Positions 26,374 to 35,261 of a DNA stretch of 64,000 nucleotides are shown here, in pieces. The stretch covers positions 372,001-436,000 of the forward strand of contig NZ_FOGI01000004.1 in assembly GCF_900111175.1 (NCBI RefSeq). The letters run 5' to 3'. Position 1 is the first letter of the stretch. Every line of letters starts with the position of its first letter. The position numbers and the translations under genes are program-made. Source of the stretch: Actinokineospora terrae. GTDB lineage: Bacteria; Actinomycetota; Actinomycetes; Mycobacteriales; Pseudonocardiaceae. The notes under the pieces were generated by a model. It was given only the letters and a program-made list of their open reading frames with translations, ran no database searches and had not been told where the DNA came from.

Positions 26374-27297
26374 GTGATCGCACTACTCGCGCCAGGACAG
26401 GGTTCCCAGGCCCCTGGCATGCTCGCCCCGTGGTTGGAGCTGCCCGGTGCCGCCGAGCGGTTGGCCGCGTGGTCGGAGCTCGTCGGGCTCGACCTGGCCA
26501 GGCTGGGCACCACCGCCGACGCCGACGAGATCAAGGACACCGCGATCACCCAGCCGCTGATCGTCGCGGCCACGCTGCTGGCGGCCGAGGAGCTGGCCCG
26601 CCGGGTGCGGATCCCGGACGACGCGGTCATCGCGGGTCACTCGATCGGCGAGTTCGCCGCCGCGGCCATCGCCGGGGTGCTCACCGCCGAGGACGCGGTC
26701 GCGCTCGCCGCGGTGCGGGGCCGGGAGATGGCCGCCGCCTGCGAGCTGGAGCCGACCGGGATGGCGGCGCTGGTGCGCGGCACCGAGGAGGGCATCCTGG
26801 CCCGCCTCGACGAGCTGGGCCTGATCGCGGCCAACCGCAACGGCGCCGGTCAGATCGTGGCCGCGGGCAGCAAGTCCGCGTTGGAGAAGCTGGCCGCCGA
26901 GCCGCCGGAGGGCGCCAAGGCGATCACGCTGAAGGTCGCGGGCGCCTTCCACACCCACTACATGGCCCCGGCGCAGGACGCGCTGCGCGCGCACGCGGCG
27001 ACCCTGTCGGCCCCGGCCGACGCGACCCGCACCCTGCTGTCCAACGCCGACGGCGCCGTGGTCGGCTCGGGCACCGAGGTGCTCGAGCGGCTGGTCGCGC
27101 AGGTCACCAGCCCGGTGCGGTGGGACCGCTGCCAGGCCACCCTGGCCGAGCGCGGAGTCGGCGCGATCGTGGAGTTCCCACCCGCCGGTGCCCTGGTGGG
27201 ACTGGCCAAGCGCGAGCTGAAGGGGGTGCCGACCGTGGCGCTCAAGACCCCGGACGACCTGGACGCGGTCGTCGAGCTGGTCGGGGGTGCGGCATGA
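26374..27297 (+). CDS. fabD: Malonyl-CoA:ACP transacylase
   Basis: 307 residues from GTG at 26374, matching the usual FabD start (VIALLAPGQGSQ); the frame is open 63 nt upstream. The enzyme loads malonyl groups onto ACP. The nucleophile Ser90 is in GHSIGE and the catalytic histidine is His193 in GAFHTHYM. The stop overlaps the fabH start by 4 nt (ATGA). First structural gene of the type II fatty-acid synthase operon. Confidence 0.97.
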   Translation: MIALLAPGQGSQAPGMLAPWLELPGAAERLAAWSELVGLDLARLGTTADADEIKDTAITQPLIVAATLLAAEELARRVRIPDDAVIAGHSIGEFAAAAIAGVLTAEDAVALAAVRGREMAAACELEPTGMAALVRGTEEGILARLDELGLIAANRNGAGQIVAAGSKSALEKLAAEPPEGAKAITLKVAGAFHTHYMAPAQDALRAHAATLSAPADATRTLLSNADGAVVGSGTEVLERLVAQVTSPVRWDRCQATLAERGVGAIVEFPPAGALVGLAKRELKGVPTVALKTPDDLDAVVELVGGAA

Positions 27298-28268
27298 CGG
27301 CGCTGCGCCTGGCCCAGACCGCCACGGCCACCCGCATCCTCGGGGTCGGCTCGTTCCAGCCGGAGCGGATCGTCACCAACGACGAGCTCTCCCAGCACAT
27401 GGACACCAGCGACACCTGGATCCGCGAGCGGGTCGGCATCGCCGAGCGCCGCTTCGCCGGGCCCGACCTCAAGCTGGTCGACATGGCGGTGGCCGCCGGG
27501 TCCAAGGCGCTGGCCAACGCGGGCCTGGCGCCGACCGATGTGGACACGGTGATCCTGGCCAACTGCACCATGCCCACCCCGATCCCCAACGGCGCCGCCC
27601 AGGTCGCCGACCGGATCGGGGTCAAGGCCGCAGGCGCGTTCGACCTCAACGCCGCCTGCGCGGGCTTCTGCTACGCGCTGGGCACCGCCTCCGACCTGGT
27701 CCGGGCCGGGTCGGCGAAGCGGGTGCTGGTGATCGGCGCGGAGAAGCTGACCGACTGGGTCGACCCGACCGACCGGGCCAACGCGATCATCTTCGCCGAC
27801 GGCGCCGGTGCCGCGGTGGTGGGCCCGTCGACCGAGCCCGGCATCGGGCCGGTGGTGTGGGGCAGCGCGGGCGACCTGGTCGACATGATCGGCATGCGCG
27901 ACGACCGGTGGATCTTCCAGGAGGGCCAGTCGGTGTTCCGCTGGGCCACCACCAAGATCGCGCCGATCGCGCTGCGCGCCCTGGAGGCGGCCGGGGTCGG
28001 CCCCGAGCAGGTGGACGTGCTGATCCCGCACCAGGCGAACCTGCGCATCGTCGAGGCGATCGCCAAGAAGCTGCGCGCCGTGGGCGCCAGGGAGGACATG
28101 GTCGTCGCCGACGACATCGTGCACTCCGGCAACACCTCGTCCGCCTCGATCCCGATGGCCATGGACCACATGCGCGCCGCAGGCCGGATCAAGCCGGGCG
28201 ACGTGGCGCTGCTGGTCGGGTTCGGCGCGGGCCTGTCCTACGCGGGACAGGTCGTGATCTGCCCCTGA
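27294..28268 (+). CDS. fabH: 3-oxoacyl-ACP synthase III
   Basis: 324 residues from ATG at 27294. KAS III condenses an acyl-CoA primer with malonyl-ACP and so sets chain type. The Cys-His-Asn triad is present: Cys122 in NAACAGF, His246 in IPHQAN and Asn280 in SGNTSSAS. Length and the WIRERVGI motif are standard. In actinomycetes the enzyme usually prefers branched starters, but this cannot be read from the sequence. A hairpin follows at 28288-28312 before acpP. Confidence 0.97.
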   Translation: MTALRLAQTATATRILGVGSFQPERIVTNDELSQHMDTSDTWIRERVGIAERRFAGPDLKLVDMAVAAGSKALANAGLAPTDVDTVILANCTMPTPIPNGAAQVADRIGVKAAGAFDLNAACAGFCYALGTASDLVRAGSAKRVLVIGAEKLTDWVDPTDRANAIIFADGAGAAVVGPSTEPGIGPVVWGSAGDLVDMIGMRDDRWIFQEGQSVFRWATTKIAPIALRALEAAGVGPEQVDVLIPHQANLRIVEAIAKKLRAVGAREDMVVADDIVHSGNTSSASIPMAMDHMRAAGRIKPGDVALLVGFGAGLSYAGQVVICP

Positions 28269-28287
28269 TCCGGGGGCACCGCAACTC

Positions 28288-28312
28288 CCCGCCGGGTGTC
28301 GTACCCGGCGGG
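28288..28312 (+). terminator. Intra-operon hairpin between fabH and acpP
   Basis: CCCGCCGGGT (28288-28297), loop GTCGT, ACCCGGCGGG (28303-28312): a perfect 10-bp stem in the 70-nt gap. As acpP follows with its own GGAAGGA ribosome-binding site, the hairpin may be a partial terminator or an RNA-processing/stability element that lets ACP be made in excess. Confidence 0.6.
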
Positions 28313-28338
28313 TTCGAACACTAGGAAGGACACCTCGC

Positions 28339-28590
28339 ATGTCGGAGAAGCCGAGCGACGCCCAGATCCTCGATGGCCTTGCCGAGATCGTCGAAGAGGT
28401 CGCCGGTGTCGCGACCGACGACGTGACCGCGGACAAGTCCTTCGTGGACGACCTGGACATCGACTCGCTGTCGATGGTCGAGATCGCCGTGCAGGCCGAG
28501 GACCGGTTCGGCGTGAAGATCCCGGACGACGAGCTGGCGAACCTCAAGACCGTCGGCGACGCCGTCAACTACGTCTCCAAGCACGTCTGA
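28339..28590 (+). CDS. acpP: Acyl carrier protein
   Basis: 83 residues from ATG at 28339. The phosphopantetheine attachment site is Ser43 in DIDSLSMVE. The four-helix ACP pattern is clear, including EDRFGVKIPDDELANLKTVGDAV. It is acidic as expected. The protein carries growing acyl chains for the Fab enzymes encoded on both sides. Confidence 0.98.
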   Translation: MSEKPSDAQILDGLAEIVEEVAGVATDDVTADKSFVDDLDIDSLSMVEIAVQAEDRFGVKIPDDELANLKTVGDAVNYVSKHV

Positions 28591-28641
28591 GACGCGGGCA
28601 CCCCCAGCACGACTCCCCGGCTCCACCCGCTCCCCCTCCGT

Positions 28642-28658
28642 GCCGGCCAAGGGCCGGC
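28642..28658 (+). terminator. Short hairpin between acpP and fabF
   Basis: GCCGGCC-aag-GGCCGGC: a 7-bp G/C stem with a 3-nt loop in the 101-nt gap. Too short for certain termination; possibly a message-stability element that marks the 3' end of an abundant acpP transcript. Confidence 0.45.
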
Positions 28659-28691
28659 GAGTTCCCCCATCCCGCTCGCGAAGGAAACCCG

Positions 28692-29939
28692 ATGAGCAAC
28701 GTCGATGTCGTCGTCACCGGGCTGGGCGCCACCACGCCGCTCGGCGGTGACGTCTCGTCCACCTGGGATGCCCTGCTCGCCGGAAACAACGGCGTCAGGG
28801 TCAACACGGCACCGTGGGTCGAGCGGTTCGACCTGCCTGCCAAGCTCGCCGCCACGCTGGCCGTCGAGCCGACCGCGGTCCTGCCCAGGGTGCAGGCCCG
28901 CAGGCTCGACCGGTGCGAGCAGATCGCGGTCATCGCCGCCAGGGAGGCCTGGGCGGACGCCGGGTTCGCCATCCCGACCGACGAGCACGAACCGGTCGAC
29001 CCGGATCGGCTCGCGATCAGCATCGGCACCGGCATCGGCGGCCCGGTGACCCTGCTCGACCAGGACGACATCCTGGAGGAGCACGGTCTGCGCAAGGTCT
29101 CGCCGCTGACGGTGCCGATGCTGATGCCCAACGGCCCGGCCGCGCACGTCGGCATCGAGCTGCGCGCCAGGGCCGGGGTGCACACGGTGGCCTCGGCCTG
29201 CGCCTCGGGCGCGGAGGGCATCGCCAACGCCTGGCAGATGATCCAGAACGGCCGGGCCGACGTGGTGGTCGCCGGTGGCGCCGAGGCGTGCATCCACCCG
29301 ATCACCGTGGCGGGCTTCTGCCAGTCGCGGACGCTGAGCACCCGCAACGACGCGCCGGAGCGGGCCTCGCGGCCCTTCGACGTCGACCGGGACGGGTTCG
29401 TGCTCGGCGAGGGCGCCGGTGTGGTGGTGCTCGAGCGCGCCGACCACGCCGCCGCCCGCGGTGCCCGGGTGTACGCGAAGGTGTCCGGCTACGGCATGAC
29501 CTCCGACGCGCACCACATCACCGGCAACCACCCGGAGGGCATCGGCCAGATCGCGGCCATGACCAACGCGGTGCGCATGGCCGGGCTGACCCCCGGCGAC
29601 ATCGCCCACGTGAACGCGCACGCCACCTCCACGGTGGTGGGCGACATCGGCGAGGCGGCCGCGATCCGCAAGGCGCTCGGCGAGCACGTCGTGGTGACCG
29701 CGCCGAAGGCCTCGATCGGCCACCTGGTCGGCGGGGCGGGCGCGGTGGAGAGCATCGTGACGCTGCTGTCGATCTACTACGGCACGATCCCGGCCACCAG
29801 GAACCTGGAGAACCTCGACCCGAAGGTCGGCCTGGACGTGGTCACCGGTCAGCCGCGCAAGGTCGAGCTCGCCGCGGCGATCAACAACTCGTTCGGCTTC
29901 GGCGGCCACAACGTGGCCGTGCTGTTCACCGCCGCCTGA
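28692..29939 (+). CDS. fabF: 3-oxoacyl-ACP synthase II
   Basis: 415 residues from ATG at 28692 with AAGGAAA upstream. The Cys-His-His triad of KAS I/II enzymes is intact: Cys170 in SACASGAEG, His310 in NAHATST and His344 in SIGHLVGGAG. The enzyme elongates acyl-ACP with malonyl-ACP. Mycobacteria have two such genes (kasA, kasB) here; this window has one, as in Streptomyces. Confidence 0.97.
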   Translation: MSNVDVVVTGLGATTPLGGDVSSTWDALLAGNNGVRVNTAPWVERFDLPAKLAATLAVEPTAVLPRVQARRLDRCEQIAVIAAREAWADAGFAIPTDEHEPVDPDRLAISIGTGIGGPVTLLDQDDILEEHGLRKVSPLTVPMLMPNGPAAHVGIELRARAGVHTVASACASGAEGIANAWQMIQNGRADVVVAGGAEACIHPITVAGFCQSRTLSTRNDAPERASRPFDVDRDGFVLGEGAGVVVLERADHAAARGARVYAKVSGYGMTSDAHHITGNHPEGIGQIAAMTNAVRMAGLTPGDIAHVNAHATSTVVGDIGEAAAIRKALGEHVVVTAPKASIGHLVGGAGAVESIVTLLSIYYGTIPATRNLENLDPKVGLDVVTGQPRKVELAAAINNSFGFGGHNVAVLFTAA

Positions 29940-30000
29940 CCGCGGGTCTTCGGCGGGTCTCCAGCCAGAGGGGGCTAGGGACAAGAGGAGTTCGGATCGG

Positions 30001-31443
30001 ATGACCGCCGTGGTCACGCTGACGCCATGCCCCGACAGCGAGCGCGAGGTGGACCCGCGGACCCCGCGGGTGCGCCTCGCGGCCCTGCTCGACGAGGACT
30101 CGCTGTCGCCGTTGCGGCCCGAGGACGCCAGTGGCGTGTTCGCCGTCCGCGGTCGCATCGATGGTGTGCGAGTGGTCGCCTTCTGCACCGACGCGACCCG
30201 GATGGGCGGGGCGATGGGCGCGGCCGGTTGCGCCACCATCGTTGCCGCGATCGACACGGCGTTGCGCGAACGCTGCCCGGTGCTCGGCATCTGGCACTGC
30301 GGTGGCGCGCGCCTCGCCGAGGGGGTCGAGTCGCTCGACGCGGTGGGCGCGGTGTTCGCCGCGATGGTCCGCGCGTCCGGGCGGGTGCCGCAGATCAGCG
30401 TGGTGGTCGGTCCGGCCGCCGGGGGCGCCGCGTACGGGCCCGCGCTGACCGACGTGGTGGTCATGTCGCCCGCAGGCCGGGTGTTCGTGACCGGGCCGGA
30501 CGTGGTGCGCAGCGTCACCGGCGAGCAGATCGACCAGGAGGGCCTCGGCGGGGTCGAGGCCCACGGGCGCAGGTCCGGCGTGGTGCACGTGGTCGCCGCC
30601 GACGAGCCCGACGCGTACGTCCGAGCGCGGCGGATCACCTGCCTGTTCGCCAAGCCGGGCCTGTTCGACCTGCACGCGGTGCGCGACGAGCAACCGTTGC
30701 GCGATCTGCTGCCCGAGCGGCGCAACCGCGCGTACGACGTGAAGCCGTTGCTGCGCGGCATCCTCGACCGCGACGCGGCCGGGGTGGCCGAGTTCGAGGA
30801 GCTCCAGGCCCGCTGGGCGCCCAACATCGTGATCGGCCTCGGCAGGCTGGGCGGCCGCACGGTGGGGGTGGTGGCCAACAACCCGCTGCGCAAGGGCGGC
30901 TGCCTGGACTCCCTGTCGGCGGAGAAGGCCGCGCGGTTCGTCCGGCTGTGCGACAGCTTCGGGGTGCCGCTGCTGGTGGTCGTGGACGTGCCCGGGTACC
31001 TGCCCGGGGTCGCGCAGGAGTGGGACGGCGTGGTGCGGCGGGGCGCGAAGCTGCTGCACGCGTTCGCCGAGGCCGTCGTCCCCCGGGTGACCCTGGTGAC
31101 CCGCAAGTCCTACGGCGGCGCCTACGTGGCGATGAACTCGCGGTCCCTGGGCGCCACGGCGGTGTTCGCCTGGCCGGACGCCGAGGTCGCCGTCATGGGC
31201 GCGCGGGCCGCGGTCGGCATCCTGAACCGCAAACAACTCGCCGCCGCCCCCGACGACGAGCGCGAGGCCCTGCACGACCACCTGGCCGCCACCCACGAAC
31301 GCGTCGCGGGCGGGGTGGACCGAGCGGTGGCCATCGGCGTCGTCGACGAGGTCATCGATCCCCGCCACACCCGCCGCACACTGGCCGAGGCCCTGGCCGC
31401 CGCCCCCGCGGGCCGCGGCGCCCACGGCAACATCCCGCTGTAG
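30001..31443 (+). CDS. accD6: Acyl-CoA carboxylase carboxyltransferase (beta) subunit, AccD6-like
   Basis: 480 residues from ATG at 30001. The biotin-dependent carboxyltransferase fold is seen in two halves: an N-terminal half with GPAAGGAAYGPAL, which forms the acyl-CoA oxyanion site, and a C-terminal half with VVDVPGYLPGVAQEWDGVVRRGAKLL and RKSYGGAYVAMNS. It makes malonyl-CoA with a separate alpha subunit. In mycobacteria accD6 follows kasB in the fab cluster, so the name rests on synteny. Slightly short in the N-terminus compared with propionyl-CoA carboxylase beta chains. A 61-nt gap separates it from fabF. Confidence 0.9.
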   Translation: MTAVVTLTPCPDSEREVDPRTPRVRLAALLDEDSLSPLRPEDASGVFAVRGRIDGVRVVAFCTDATRMGGAMGAAGCATIVAAIDTALRERCPVLGIWHCGGARLAEGVESLDAVGAVFAAMVRASGRVPQISVVVGPAAGGAAYGPALTDVVVMSPAGRVFVTGPDVVRSVTGEQIDQEGLGGVEAHGRRSGVVHVVAADEPDAYVRARRITCLFAKPGLFDLHAVRDEQPLRDLLPERRNRAYDVKPLLRGILDRDAAGVAEFEELQARWAPNIVIGLGRLGGRTVGVVANNPLRKGGCLDSLSAEKAARFVRLCDSFGVPLLVVVDVPGYLPGVAQEWDGVVRRGAKLLHAFAEAVVPRVTLVTRKSYGGAYVAMNSRSLGATAVFAWPDAEVAVMGARAAVGILNRKQLAAAPDDEREALHDHLAATHERVAGGVDRAVAIGVVDEVIDPRHTRRTLAEALAAAPAGRGAHGNIPL

Positions 31444-31445
31444 AC

Positions 31446-31462
31446 CCGCTGCTCAGCAGCGG
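31446..31462. terminator. Palindrome between convergent stops
   Basis: CCGCTGCT-C-AGCAGCGG starts 3 nt after the carboxyltransferase stop and includes the stop codon of the convergent gene ending at 31453. Probably a compact two-way terminator. Confidence 0.55.
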
Positions 31463-32049
31463 TCGTGTTGAGGTGAGGCGCCGGTGGGACCCGCGTCGAT
31501 CCGCCATTCGCCCTCAACCTCGGTGAGGGGGAAGATGACGTTCCAGCGGATGCACTCGGCGGGCAGTTCCAGCGGTGCGTCGGCGGGGTCCTGCTTGCTG
31601 ACGAAGGTGAGCAGGACCCTGGCGTTGCTGACGGGGCCGGTCTCGATGCGGTAGACGACGACGCTGCCGTCCTGGGTGGTGCGGTAGGCGGCGCGCCAGG
31701 TGTCCTCGGGCATGTCCTTGACGCGGGCCTCGGTGACGGTGGTCTTCCAGCGGGCGTAGTTCTTGCCGTTGATGGCGTCGAAGTACGTCTGCAGGAGCTG
31801 GCGGACCGTCTCGTAGAGCGGGTGGCCGGTGGCGTCCTGGGTGGCGCGGACGTCGCGGGGGCCCGGCTGGGCGCTGATCGGGATCGCGCCCGCGCTGGGC
31901 AGGATCGGGGCCGACTGGGACTGCCGCTCGACCGCGCCGGTCGCGTACAGCTCCCTGGCGACCATGGCGGCCGCGGCGGCGGCGACCACAGCGACGAGGA
32001 TCACCGGGAGCAGCCACCGCTGGCGCTCCTGGTCGGGGGCCGGGTGCAC
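31453..32049 (-). CDS. Membrane-anchored hypothetical protein
   Basis: 198 residues from GTG at 32049; the start is uncertain because no clear ribosome-binding site is seen. A basic start is followed by one helix at about residues 15-37 (LLPVILVAVVAAAAAAMVA). The outside part has the pattern of an NTF2/SnoaL-like small domain: residues about 75-190 with LLQTYFDAINGKNYARWKTTVTEARVKDM and a strand-rich end. It lies 32 nt downstream of the next gene on the same strand and is probably cotranscribed with it. Function unknown. Confidence 0.75.
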   Translation of the reverse strand: MHPAPDQERQRWLLPVILVAVVAAAAAAMVARELYATGAVERQSQSAPILPSAGAIPISAQPGPRDVRATQDATGHPLYETVRQLLQTYFDAINGKNYARWKTTVTEARVKDMPEDTWRAAYRTTQDGSVVVYRIETGPVSNARVLLTFVSKQDPADAPLELPAECIRWNVIFPLTEVEGEWRIDAGPTGASPQHDRC

Positions 32050-32081
32050 GCCGCCAGCCTGCCACAGGCGGCCCCCGGGAC

Positions 32082-33335
32082 TCAGCCCGACAGGGTGAGG
32101 CGCATGGCCCGGCCCACGATCTCGCGCAGCACCGGGTCGTCCTGGGTGGAGGGTTGGTCCAGCCACACGACCTGGACCAGTTTGACGCTGTTGCCCTCGC
32201 GGCCCGAGGCGCGCAGCGCGGTCTGGAACGGCGGCACCGCCCCGCCCGGCCAGGCGACGCCCTCGGCGGCCTGGTCCAGCACGGTCCCGGCGCCGGGGCG
32301 GTCGAGGACGGCCTTGAGCTCGGCGGCCGAGGTGCTGCCGGTGAAGCGCAGGACGCCGACGAGGACGGCGGCGCGGTGGCCGGTGGTGGTGGCCTCGAAG
32401 CGGCCGCGCAGCAGGCGGGCGCAGCCGTTGCGCTCCAGCCAGGTCCGGACCTCGCCGTCGGTGTGGGCGGCGCAGTCGGTGGCCGAGGCGGTGCCGACGC
32501 CCGCGAACTCCACCGCCTCCGGTGCCGGGGCCCCGGTGCCGCGCGCGGGCCCGGTCGAGGAGTTGTCGGCGCTGACCGCCACGGCGATGCCGACCACGAG
32601 CACCAGCGCGACGACCACCGCCGCGACCACCGGCCACCAGCGCACGCGCTTGGGCTTGGCGGGCGGCGCGGGTCGGCGCAGCGCGGTCAGCGGCAGGATC
32701 GTGGTGCGCTCGGCGGCGGCCTCGGCGGAAAGGCCGTCCGGGAATCCCTCGGCGGCCAGGTCGTCGTCGGTGAGCGTCGAACCCGGTTCCAGAACGGCGA
32801 GCACCCGGCGGAGTTCGTCAATGGGGCACGGCCGGGTGTGCACGGCGAGTTCCCTGGCGACCGCGAGCAGTGTCATCGGTTCCGGGTGCAGAATCCGAAC
32901 ACCCCGGTCTTTATCCGCGGCGGGCTGGTCGACCTGCGAGACATAGGGACCGACCGCGACAACGGTGCACACCGGGAGCGGGCGCGGTTGTTTCTCGCGG
33001 ACCAGGGCCGCGACCGCCGCGGTGGCGCCCAGCGCGTTGGCCGCCGGGTTCACCGGCCCGTCCGGCCTGCTGATCGGCCAGCCGTCGACCTTCCAGCGGT
33101 CCTCCAGCGGGGCCTCCAGCCGCAGCGCCGGGTCCGGCAGGTCGACACCGAGCACCACGAGCACGCCGCGGGGCAGCAGGACCACCGCCTCCACCGCGGA
33201 GCCGAACCCCGGTACCCGCACGCCGAGCAGGGCGATCCCGCCCGCCACCGCGTCGCCGCGGCCCCACGAGGTCAGCGCGGCCCGCACGTGCGCGCCCACC
33301 TCGGACGTCGTCTCACCGACGCGGACCAAGCGCAC
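32082..33335 (-). CDS. Single-pass membrane protein with NERD-like N-terminal region
   Basis: 417 residues from GTG at 33335, which has GGAGG 8 nt upstream; the frame is open further but without support. The start VRLVRVGETTSEVGAHVRAAL and EAVVLLPRGVLVVLGVDLP, with a later Trp, resemble the nuclease-related (NERD) domain, but I do not see its catalytic residues clearly. A transmembrane helix lies at about residues 245-268 after a Pro/Lys-rich linker (PAPPAKPKRVRWW). The outer part has two Cys and a serine/threonine-rich neck. Divergent from DUF3145. Function unknown. Confidence 0.75.
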   Translation of the reverse strand: MRLVRVGETTSEVGAHVRAALTSWGRGDAVAGGIALLGVRVPGFGSAVEAVVLLPRGVLVVLGVDLPDPALRLEAPLEDRWKVDGWPISRPDGPVNPAANALGATAAVAALVREKQPRPLPVCTVVAVGPYVSQVDQPAADKDRGVRILHPEPMTLLAVARELAVHTRPCPIDELRRVLAVLEPGSTLTDDDLAAEGFPDGLSAEAAAERTTILPLTALRRPAPPAKPKRVRWWPVVAAVVVALVLVVGIAVAVSADNSSTGPARGTGAPAPEAVEFAGVGTASATDCAAHTDGEVRTWLERNGCARLLRGRFEATTTGHRAAVLVGVLRFTGSTSAAELKAVLDRPGAGTVLDQAAEGVAWPGGAVPPFQTALRASGREGNSVKLVQVVWLDQPSTQDDPVLREIVGRAMRLTLSG

Positions 33336-33753
33336 GGGCGTCACCTCCGGCAGCGAGTTGGTGGGATTCCCACCATGGCATGACACGCTAGCGGGAGCAC
33401 CACACGACCGAGTGACGAGATGGCCGCACGTGCCGGAGACCCGCCCGCGACTCACCGGGTCGGGGTAGCCCGATCGCGGAAAGATCACAACTTCACGCAA
33501 CGCCGCCCCGTCCCGCGCGTCTTCTGGGGAAGATCAACCGGGGCGGTCGGGGGGGAAATCCACCGCCCCGGCCGCGCCGTGCCCGCATTCCGGGCGCAAT
33601 TGCTGGGGCGTGGGGTGATTTCGGGGTTCGTGTGGCCAAAGTGTCCGGTGGCAGGGCACAATGGCGCCGGGAATACCGCGTGTGGTCAGCAGACACCCGT
33701 TCCGGCGCAGGACGTAGGGGAAGACGATCCTCGTCGAGCAGCGGAGGTCAGCA
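33336..33753. other. 418-bp non-coding divergent region with a hairpin
   Basis: No supported gene. A 10-bp perfect stem CCGGGGCGGT (33538-33547) and 33562-33571 with a 14-nt loop lies in the middle. The right end holds the GGAGG ribosome-binding site for the DUF3145 gene (33743-33747). Promoters for both flanking genes must lie here; I cannot assign them firmly. Confidence 0.55.
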
Positions 33754-34257
33754 GTGAGCACCCGTGGCAACACCCAAGGTGTGGTGTACGTCCACTCGTC
33801 GCCGGCTGCGGTCTGTCCGCATGTCGAGTGGGCGATCTCGGGCACCCTCGGGGTGCGCGCCGAGTTGCGCTGGACAGCGCAACCGGCCGCCCCCGGTCTG
33901 CTGCGCGCGGAATGCGCGTGGACCGGCGAACAGGGCACCGGGTCGAAGCTGGCCGCCGCCCTGCGCGCGTGGCCGATGACCCGGTTCGAGGTCACCGAGG
34001 AACCCAGCCACGGCATGGACGGCGAGCGCTACTGCTACGCCCCCACGCTGGGCCTGTGGCGGGCGCGCACCAGCGCCAGCGGCGACATCGTGGTGGACGA
34101 GAACCAGTTGCGCGCCATCGCCGCCTCCGCCCGCGGTGGTGAGTCCTTCGCGTTCAAGGTCGACGAACTGCTCGGCGCCTCGTGGGACGAGGCGCTGGAG
34201 CCGTACCGGCGCGCCGGTGACGGCGCGCCGGTGACCTGGCTGCACCGGGTCGGCTAG
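33754..34257 (+). CDS. DUF3145 family protein
   Basis: 167 residues from GTG at 33754 with GGAGG upstream. It matches the DUF3145 family of actinobacteria from memory: GVVYVHSSPAAVCPHVEWAISGTLG, LRWTAQPAAPGLLRAE, GTGSKLAAALRAWPMTRFEVTEEPS and ERYCYAPTLGLWRA. Soluble, no known activity. Its stop TAG overlaps the stop of the convergent gene in the shared palindrome CTAG (34254-34257). Confidence 0.9.
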   Translation: MSTRGNTQGVVYVHSSPAAVCPHVEWAISGTLGVRAELRWTAQPAAPGLLRAECAWTGEQGTGSKLAAALRAWPMTRFEVTEEPSHGMDGERYCYAPTLGLWRARTSASGDIVVDENQLRAIAASARGGESFAFKVDELLGASWDEALEPYRRAGDGAPVTWLHRVG

Positions 34258-35261
34258 CCGCCGAACTCCTGCGCCACCTCCGGCGCGTAGGCGAACAGGC
34301 CGGGCAGTCCGCCGGTGTGCAGGAAGACGACGGTCTCCGCCTGCCCGATCTCCCCCGACCGCGCGGCCGCCACCAGGTAGGCGGCCGCCTTGCCGGTGTA
34401 GACGGGGTCGAGCGCGATGCCCTCCGTGCGGGCGAACAGGGCCAGCGCGGCCCACACCTGCGGGGTCGGGATGCCGTAGCCGGGGCCGACCGCGCGGTCG
34501 TCGGTGTGCAGGGTCGCCAGCGCGGGCTCGGGGGCGCCGAGCAGTGCGGCGGCCTCGGTGGCGAGGCGGGTGATGTCGGCGCGGGACTCGTCGGCGGTGT
34601 GCGACACGCAGGCGGCGTCGAGGCGGATCGAGCGGCCCTCCAGCCCGAGCGCGACGCCCGCGGCGGTGCCCGCGCTGCCGACCGGCACGACGACCCGGTC
34701 CGGGGTGGTGCCCGCCGCGTCGAGTTGGGTGAGCAGTTCCGCGGTCGCGGACACGTACCCGAGGACCCCGGTGGCGTTCGAGCCGCCGACCGGGATGGTG
34801 ACGGCGGTCCGGTCGTGCTCGGCGGCGTCGGCGGTCAACTCGCGCAGCTTTTCGGCCACCTCGTGTTCATCGGCGCAGAGGTGGATGTTCGCGCCGAAGA
34901 CACGGTGCAACGCCATGTTCCCGGACCGCTCATAAGCCTCACCCGATCGCGGGACGGCGCGGGTCAGCACAAGATCACACCGCAGACCCAGGCGCGCGCA
35001 CGCGGCCGCGGTCTGCCTGCCGTGGTTGGTCTGCAAGGCGCCGAATGTGATCACCTGCTCGACCCCGGCCGCCACCGCGGAACCGAGCAGGAACTCCAGT
35101 TTTCGCAGCTTGTTGCCACCCACCCCCAAACCACTGACGTCATCGCGCTTCACCAGCAGGCGACCGACGCCGAGTGCGGCGGCGAGCCGGGGGCAGTCGT
35201 CGAGCGGGGTCGGCCAATGACCGAGCGGGAGCCGGGGGAACACGGTCAGCTGGTGCGTCAT
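34254..35261 (-). CDS. PLP-dependent D-cysteine desulfhydrase/ACC deaminase family protein
   Basis: 335 residues from ATG at 35261. Fold type II PLP enzyme: Lys51 in GGNKLRKLEFLL is the Schiff-base lysine, and QTNHGRQTAAACARLG, the phosphate loop GSAGTAAG and the C-terminal FLHTGG motif all fit. The family includes D-cysteine desulfhydrase, ACC deaminase and L-cysteate sulfo-lyase; residues that separate them cannot be judged by eye. Gene stands alone, converging with DUF3145. Confidence 0.88.
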   Translation of the reverse strand: MTHQLTVFPRLPLGHWPTPLDDCPRLAAALGVGRLLVKRDDVSGLGVGGNKLRKLEFLLGSAVAAGVEQVITFGALQTNHGRQTAAACARLGLRCDLVLTRAVPRSGEAYERSGNMALHRVFGANIHLCADEHEVAEKLRELTADAAEHDRTAVTIPVGGSNATGVLGYVSATAELLTQLDAAGTTPDRVVVPVGSAGTAAGVALGLEGRSIRLDAACVSHTADESRADITRLATEAAALLGAPEPALATLHTDDRAVGPGYGIPTPQVWAALALFARTEGIALDPVYTGKAAAYLVAAARSGEIGQAETVVFLHTGGLPGLFAYAPEVAQEFGG

